A stretch of 64,000 bases of DNA from Sanchytrium tribonematis (taxonomy: Eukaryota > Sanchytriomycota > Sanchytriomycetes > Sanchytriales > Sanchytriaceae). Where the stretch lies: positions 1 through 64,000 of the forward strand of contig JADGIG010000008.1 in assembly GCA_018985235.1 (NCBI GenBank). The letters run 5' to 3'. Below the pieces are notes generated by a model that saw only the letters and a list, made by a program, of their open reading frames with translations, was not told the DNA's origin and searched no databases. Position numbers and translations under genes: made by a program. Position 1 is the stretch's first letter. Each line of letters begins with the position of its first letter. Below, one piece after another: positions 58,608-64,000 of this stretch.

Positions 58608-60869
58608 ATGTCATCGCAACACGAAATTGAAGAAAATTATATCTTTGAGGAGCTCAGCAAAAAATCCATGCTTTCAGCAAATCCTCAAATGGTCCATAAA
58701 TTAGCTCAATTATATGGTAAAAAAATGATGAATAATCTTGCAAAGAAAAAATCTGGAGACCCCGAAAATGATATGGATTTAATGACTTTCTTTTCTACAC
58801 TGATGGAAATGACCATAAAGAAAGATGATCCGCCCGAAGAGGGAGATTATTCTGGAAGTGACTGTCTAAGTGAAGTTAGTAACAATTCTTACAATGACCG
58901 TACTCGCTATTTCAGTGTATCTGATCATACTTCAATTGCACATTTAATAGTTGCAGAAGAAATGAGACTAAAACAGAGTATGCTTCGTGAAAAGGAAGAA
59001 TTTAAAAAACAGAGACAGGCTCAAAAGGACAAACAAAAGCTCAAGCGAGAATTGGAGGAGACGGAGAAGCTGAAATTAAAAGAGCTAGAGATAATTGAAA
59101 AGAAACGCCAGGAAGATGAACGAAAGCGTGCGAAAGAAGAACAGGAAGCGTTTGAAAGCCGAAAATTATTATGTCGCAAAAAAATGGAAACAAATGCTAG
59201 AAAATGGTTTTACCACTACTCGGATACATCAAAGCCTCGCTTTATTGATTTAGTACGACTTTCGGAAGATTTCGACGAGATTCCAATATCTAAATTGTAT
59301 GAATTGGAATACAAATGGGACCCTTTAAAATCTAATCAAATTGACAGCGAAGATGTGTCTGAATGTATTGGCTCGCATTGTTTTGAACTTAATAGGTACG
59401 AGTCGTATGAGCCCAAAGAGGGGAGACAAGAAACTCCACTTCATGCTAGTATTAGAGGCGCTGCAAAATGCAATGATTGGACAATTGTGAAATTTTTACT
59501 CGATAAAGATATTAATTATAATATCCCTGATGAAGATGGCATGATCCCTTTGCATTTGAGCATTCACATGGAGAGCCCTGAGGAGATTATGCAAAAAATG
59601 ATAAATAATTCAGGTGCCCTGATTGATGAAAAAGACATAAAAACTGGCTCCACAGCCCTCCATATAGCTGTAGAAAAAGGTAATGCTAGATGCGTTAAAA
59701 TGCTGCTAAATTCCAAGGCTAGGATTAATATTTTAGATATAAATGGAAATACTGCCGAATCAATTGCTCAAAATAATTTCGATAAAAAATGTATTACTGG
59801 AATTGACAAAACTGACTGGTTTAAACTAGAGATTTCATCATTGCCTGCAAAAACTGGAAGTTCTCCCGCTATAATGGCTTGTTTGTCTCTGCTCAAAAAA
59901 TCACGGGAACTTTTAGAACATGAAAGAATAGAAGCTATGCGCAAAAAGGAAGAAGTTAAGAAAGAAGAACTCGAAAAAAAACGATTACAAGAAATAAAAG
60001 ACGAAGAGGCGAGAAAAAAAGCTGCTCAAAAAGTGCGTAAAAATGAATTAACCTTTGATTTAACACCGGCCTTTTTAAATTCAGAACCAAAAGTACAAAC
60101 GACGCCAAGCAAGAAAAAGAAGAGCAAGAAGAAAGGGAAGAAGAAGAACATCGAAGATGCTGTTTCCATCAATTCTTCTGCTGTCGATGAAACTGTGTCC
60201 CCGCCTCCCTCTGTTCAACAATCAGTGGCTTCTACACCTGTGCTTGACTTTGAAAGATCTAGATCAGTATCTAGTGAAAGCTTAGTTACTAAAACTCCAC
60301 TCAAAAGTAGGGTTGACGACGTTTCTCCTCCGCCAGGATTTGTGTACACCGCGGCTGATCTGGAAAGAGAATTGCTTCAAGGATTTTCTGTTCCAAAAGA
60401 AATTGGCGAAGTTAAAGATGAACTTGCAACAGACAACACATCGACTATTGAAGATTTTTTGTCTAGAACTGCTATTCGTAAAAGGGCTGAGGATGTGGTG
60501 CTGACAGAACCAGTCTCTGAAAATTTTGCTCGCGTACCACCTGTCGTGAAAAGCAATTTGAAAAGAAAAACTAATTTACCTAACGGAAACAGTATAAACT
60601 TGCAAACAAAGCCAAAATTATCTGGAAAAATCTCAGATGCTGCCCCAGGGTTTGAGCCTGTAAACAAAAAGACTGAAGAGGAAGCCTTGAAGCCAATTGG
60701 ATCTATTCTAAAGTCGATTTTAACAGAATCTGATCAGGACGAAATAATTATGAAAAGCGCACCTACCAAAAAGGCGGAGACTTTTTCATTGTTTAATGAC
60801 ACCAAACCTTTATTTACTTCCACGTCATTATGGGCTCCATCGCAAAACAGCGAGTGGTATTCAAAATAA
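58608..60869 (+). CDS. Ankyrin-repeat protein with coiled coil and disordered tail
   Basis: 753 aa. A K/E-rich coiled coil at residues ~120-195 is followed by ankyrin repeats at ~275-400: E-T-P-L-H-A-S-I-R-G, G-M-I-P-L-H-L-S-I-H, and S-T-A-L-H-I-A-V-E-K-G-N-A-R-C-V-K-M-L-L. A second helical K/E segment follows (~445-485), then K-K-K-K-S-K-K-K-G-K-K-K and a Ser/Pro-rich tail. The architecture resembles large eukaryotic ankyrin/VMS1-type scaffolds, but no zinc finger was seen. Its stop codon lies within an AATAAA (60865-60870). Confidence 0.7.
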   Translation: MSSQHEIEENYIFEELSKKSMLSANPQMVHKLAQLYGKKMMNNLAKKKSGDPENDMDLMTFFSTLMEMTIKKDDPPEEGDYSGSDCLSEVSNNSYNDRTRYFSVSDHTSIAHLIVAEEMRLKQSMLREKEEFKKQRQAQKDKQKLKRELEETEKLKLKELEIIEKKRQEDERKRAKEEQEAFESRKLLCRKKMETNARKWFYHYSDTSKPRFIDLVRLSEDFDEIPISKLYELEYKWDPLKSNQIDSEDVSECIGSHCFELNRYESYEPKEGRQETPLHASIRGAAKCNDWTIVKFLLDKDINYNIPDEDGMIPLHLSIHMESPEEIMQKMINNSGALIDEKDIKTGSTALHIAVEKGNARCVKMLLNSKARINILDINGNTAESIAQNNFDKKCITGIDKTDWFKLEISSLPAKTGSSPAIMACLSLLKKSRELLEHERIEAMRKKEEVKKEELEKKRLQEIKDEEARKKAAQKVRKNELTFDLTPAFLNSEPKVQTTPSKKKKSKKKGKKKNIEDAVSINSSAVDETVSPPPSVQQSVASTPVLDFERSRSVSSESLVTKTPLKSRVDDVSPPPGFVYTAADLERELLQGFSVPKEIGEVKDELATDNTSTIEDFLSRTAIRKRAEDVVLTEPVSENFARVPPVVKSNLKRKTNLPNGNSINLQTKPKLSGKISDAAPGFEPVNKKTEEEALKPIGSILKSILTESDQDEIIMKSAPTKKAETFSLFNDTKPLFTSTSLWAPSQNSEWYSK

Positions 60870-60914
60870 ATAAATTCTATAAAACTCGTAAAATTCTCCT
60901 TTTTTCATAATTTT

Positions 60915-61941
60915 ATGGACAGCACACTTCGATCTTTAGTTGAAAGTAATTTCAAATGGATATTTTGCGGAGGTAAAGGTGGTGTTGGAAAAACGACATC
61001 CTCTTGCTCGCTAGCCACAGTCTTAGCACTTAGCGGCAAACAGGTTTTACTAATTTCAACAGATCCAGCTCATAACTTAAGTGACGCATTCAATCAAAAG
61101 TTTGGCCAAAATCCTTTGCCTGTAAATGGATTCGATAAGCTACCGCCTATTGAAGGCTTGAATACAAACGGGAAAAAAGGAAATTTGTTTTGCATGGAAA
61201 TTGATCCACAGAGTACCATGAATGATATGATCAAGGAAGAAGGCACAAGCATGTTGAATGATCTAGGCATGAACATTCCTGTAAATCATATTCACTTAGG
61301 GTGTTGATGAGGCGATGGGATTTGCAGAAGTTATGAAGTTGGTAAAAGGAATGTCATACGACGTTGTTGTTTTCGATACGGCTCCAACTGGTCACACTTT
61401 AAGATTTCTTTCATTTCCTAGTGTCATGGACAAAGCTTTAGATAAAATTAGAGAACTTGGAGGTAAATTTGGAAGCATAATGACACAAATGTACACAATG
61501 ATGGGAGCTTCTACAACACAAGAGCAGATGTTTTCTAAAATGGCAGAGACTCAAGCAACTATCAAGCAAGTTCATGCTGAGTTTACCAACCCTGAAAAAT
61601 GCACGTTTGTTTGCGTTTGTATTGCTGAATTTTTGAGTTTGTATGAGACCGAGAGAATGATACAAGAATTAATGGGATATGATATCGATACACACAATAT
61701 CATTGTTAATCAGCTAATTTTTGATAGTCCTGATGTCAAAAATGTTAAGTTGTTGAGAGTGCGTCGAAATATGCAGCAAAAATACTTGTCGCAAATCCAT
61801 GAATTATATGAAGATTTTCATGTTGTAACTATGCCTCTTTTGACAAAAGAAGTGAGAGGTGTTGATAGAATTCGTCTTTTTGGTTCTTGGCTTTTAAAAG
61901 GTTATGATCCTAAAGAAGATATTGATTCCGATGAAGAATAG
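60915..61941 (+). CDS. GET3: GET3/ASNA1 tail-anchored protein targeting ATPase, lacking zinc CXXC
   Basis: Exons 60915-61280 and 61300-61941 (335 aa). GET3 delivers tail-anchored proteins to the ER. Seen: P-loop [10 protein letters not shown] (19-28), [25 protein letters not shown] and [15 protein letters not shown]. The intron splice restores [13 protein letters not shown]. The zinc-binding C-x-x-C that bridges the dimer in yeast and human is replaced: the segment reads N-V-K-L-L-R-V-R-R, with Val and Leu at both Cys positions. The C-terminus is acidic. Confidence 0.95.
61281..61299 (+). other. 19-nt spliceosomal intron in GET3 gene
   Basis: gtaaatcatattcacttag, phase 0. Removal gives [14 protein letters not shown], universal in GET3. 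T at -8, A at -6. Confidence 0.98.
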
Positions 61942-61955
61942 GTAAATAAATTTAC

Positions 61956-64000
61956 TTAATCTATCTCAGGCTCTTCGTTTTCCTTTTTATCAACTTGTTC
62001 CAAAAATTGCAGCCTTCGCTTTCGAAGTTCCTCTGCACTCACATTTTGTTGTACAGGTATAGTTTGTTCAATGTTTTCTATTAAAACAGGATCCACCTCA
62101 GAATTTTGAAGCGTTTCCTCGATTGGGGAATTTTGTATTGGCTCAGGAGTTGGCATTTGCTCATTTTCTTGCAATCTTTGACGCTGTTGTTCTCTCATCT
62201 GTTCTAAAAGCGAATTAAGCCTTGCGTTGGATTGCACTTCAACGACAGGCACATCGTTAGTAGGCGCTCGCAGCTGAACCTGATTTCTCCTTCTAATATA
62301 GAAAAGGTATCCACTTACAAGTATTAAAGCAAAAAATATTAAATTGTCCATCCCAGCGGAGGAAGACCCAAAAAACATATTTTCTAAAGTTGAAAACCCA
62401 TCATTGTAATTATTACGCTTCCATGTTGGTGTGCGCATTTCATCAATTTCCCAATCAATCTCCTCAGTTTTGTGCTGCTTAGAAATGGGCAATTCCTCTT
62501 CCACTACTTCTTCAGACTCTTCAGAATTGTTTTGAAAGTATTTAAGAAAGTCATTCCAACTCCATCGCAGACGAAGTTTCAAATTTGATAATGAGACAAC
62601 AAGCCATGTGTCCTTGTTGTATTCGTATGCAAGGTCATAAAACCTCATTGCCATATTAAAATCCTGCTTGACACCTATGCCATTTTCATACATATACCCA
62701 ATATTCCATGCTGCGTAGGAACTCCGGCTTTCGGATGCCGCTTTATAATATTCGAAGGCTTGCTGCCTATCTTCTTCAATGCCATTTCCGTTATAATGAT
62801 AATCACCTGCTTTAATTCTCGCATCCACATTACCCTGATTTGCAGCGCGGTGAAACGAAAGCAGAGCTAAATTTTTCAAGTTCTGGGTGATATTTGATTG
62901 CTTGATCTCTTCTTTATCAATTAGATATGCAAGGTTCACCTGCGCAAGCTCAATTCCCATTTCAGACGCCAATAAGTAATTGATTAAGGCATTTTCTAAA
63001 TTGTCTTTGGTTAAAGAATCGTAGGCTTTGACTGTATACGGAAAAAACCATTCATACCCTGTTTCGGCAACTTTCTTGAACAACTAAATTAAAATTAATT
63101 ACACTAACTGCTTGTTTGCAATCGGCACTGACACCATATCCATTTTGTACCATGTCGCCAAGTAAAAATGAAGCCTGAACATTGCCAAGATGTGACGCAA
63201 TATTAAGGTAATTACTCGCACTGATGTAGTCCTTATTTTCCTTATGATGCTTCCCAAGTCTTGTGAGACCAAACGCGTCTTGTCGTTCAGCGGCCTTTCC
63301 ATACATTTCTAAGGCTTTCTTCATGTTTGGCGATGTACTAAGTCCATATTCATACATATAACCTAAACCTGAAAATGCCATACCTTCTCCGATATCTGCT
63401 CCCTTGGTAAACCATGAAAAAGCTTGTTCGTTATTCTTCTCTACAAATTCACCTCTGAGGTACATTCTGCCCAACATTGCAGCACTTTTACCTGCAAAAA
63501 GTCTATCTTTTCGTCTCATATAAGCATCTTCTTCATCTTCGGAGTCTTCTGGCTTTTCTACTGCTGTTGCAGCCTTTTTGAAATACATAAAAGCAATTTG
63601 ATAATTTTGCTTGAAGTTTTGTAAACCTTGATAAAAAACTTGACCAAGCAAAAATTGAGACGATATATCGCCTGATTCGGCAAGCATTTTTGAATAATCA
63701 ATAATATCATCCTCGGATATCCCAGAACTATCGTCTCCAAATATTCTGTCATTTGGTTTATAATGTGAGATGTGTCCATAAATTCCTCCATCTGCCGCTT
63801 CTAAATGTACTGGTAGTGGAGGATATAAAGTTCCTAATGGCGGTCCATCAACACGATGTTTAACAACAATTTTAGCAGCTGCTTTGTAATATTGTAAAGA
63901 TTTCGAACAAGATTCCTTCACGCCTATTCCATGTGAATATCTATACCCCATTGACATAAGTGAGGGTAGGTATCTATCTCTGGAAGACAAGGCAAGGTGA
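61956..64000 (-). CDS. HRD3: HRD3/SEL1L ER-associated degradation adaptor (partial at window end)
   Basis: Exons 63103->64000 and 61956-63083; the N-terminus and signal peptide lie beyond the window. HRD3 is the luminal receptor and stabiliser of the HRD1 ubiquitin ligase. Many Sel1 repeats are visible: M-G-Y-R-Y-S-H-G-I-G-V, L-G-R-M-Y-L-R-G-E-F, L-G-Y-M-Y-E-Y-G-L, I-G-Y-M-Y-E-N-G-I-G-V and the conserved G-P-P-L-G near residue 55. A C-terminal TM (A-L-I-L-V-S-G-Y-L-F-Y-I) is followed by a Gln/Glu-rich cytosolic tail. The length beyond the last repeat is typical. Confidence 0.88.
63084..63102 (-). other. 19-nt spliceosomal intron in HRD3 gene
   Basis: Minus strand gtaattaattttaatttag, phase 0. 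Removal joins ADCKQAVS to LFKKVAETGYEW, inside a Sel1 repeat. T at -8, A at -6. Confidence 0.97.

Noticed and set aside
1833-63102. Possibility that the 19-nt segments are sequencing or assembly indels or pseudogene frameshifts
   Set aside because: All 17 have GT at one end, AG at the other and T/A at -8/-6, and each gives an exact family match on removal. Random errors would not share these features.
1-64000. tRNA, rRNA, CRISPR, insertion sequence or bacterial operon signals
   Set aside because: No tRNA B-box-like stretch, repeat array, inverted-repeat-flanked transposase or Shine-Dalgarno pattern was noticed. All genes are eukaryotic.
1-64000. Nucleomorph origin, because of the 19-nt introns
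   Set aside because: Gene content (adenylyl cyclase, mitochondrial ribosome and tRNA synthetase genes, mannosyltransferase, CAP protein) is far too rich for a reduced algal nucleomorph.

Overview
This is a dense, AT-rich eukaryotic nuclear segment carrying about 51 protein-coding genes on both strands, roughly one per 1.25 kb. Intergenic gaps are mostly 5-150 bp. No stretch longer than about 200 bp is free of genes. I saw no rRNA, tRNA, transposon, CRISPR array or long repeat. The standard code is used: TAA, TAG and TGA all end genes. The gene set is eukaryotic and largely housekeeping. A Mnn-type mannosyltransferase, an SNT2-like BAH/PHD protein and a fungal-style MRD1 fit a fungus-related organism. 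A four-domain doublecortin protein, a possible dynein-arm assembly factor and an animal-type adenylyl cyclase point to a flagellated, early-diverging lineage (Rozella, aphelid, sanchytrid or chytrid grade). That placement is inference.

The outstanding feature is the introns. Seventeen introns in 15 genes could be placed exactly, because the spliced proteins match conserved families across the junction. Fifteen are 19 nt and two are 20 nt. All are GT-AG, 15 of 17 start GTA, and all 17 have T at -8 and A at -6 from the intron end, a branch-point-like TNA only a few bases from the AG. None has a length divisible by three, so every retained intron shifts the frame.

Layout. 1-10 kb: TEL2 C-terminus (cut by the window edge), SMG5/EST1-like NMD factor, NIPSNAP, transportin, four-doublecortin protein, secreted His-rich CAP protein. 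10-21 kb: PRP6, TMEM135-like protein, farnesyltransferase alpha, COA6, RCL1, CS-domain protein, AMP deaminase, PCF11. 21-30 kb: GatC-like, ankyrin protein, mitochondrial IleRS, MED8, mL45-like, EME1-like. 30-41 kb: a 1282-residue helical protein, adenylosuccinate synthetase, a 7TM protein, SNT2-like, CSN2, mannosyltransferase. 41-54 kb: MRD1, 3'-5' exonuclease, phosducin-like, P5A-ATPase, CSC1/TMEM63 channel, CTU1. 54-64 kb: tandem-domain adenylyl cyclase, PIN4, bL27m, ankyrin protein, GET3, and HRD3/SEL1L (cut by the right edge).

Neighbouring genes are not obviously organised by pathway. Recurring themes are mitochondria (COA6, GatC, IleRS, mL45, bL27m, NIPSNAP), which argues for a respiring organelle; RNA processing (PRP6, PCF11, RCL1, MRD1, SMG); and ER membrane-protein quality control (GET3, HRD3, P5A-ATPase). 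Two enzymes of the purine nucleotide cycle, AMP deaminase and adenylosuccinate synthetase, are both present.
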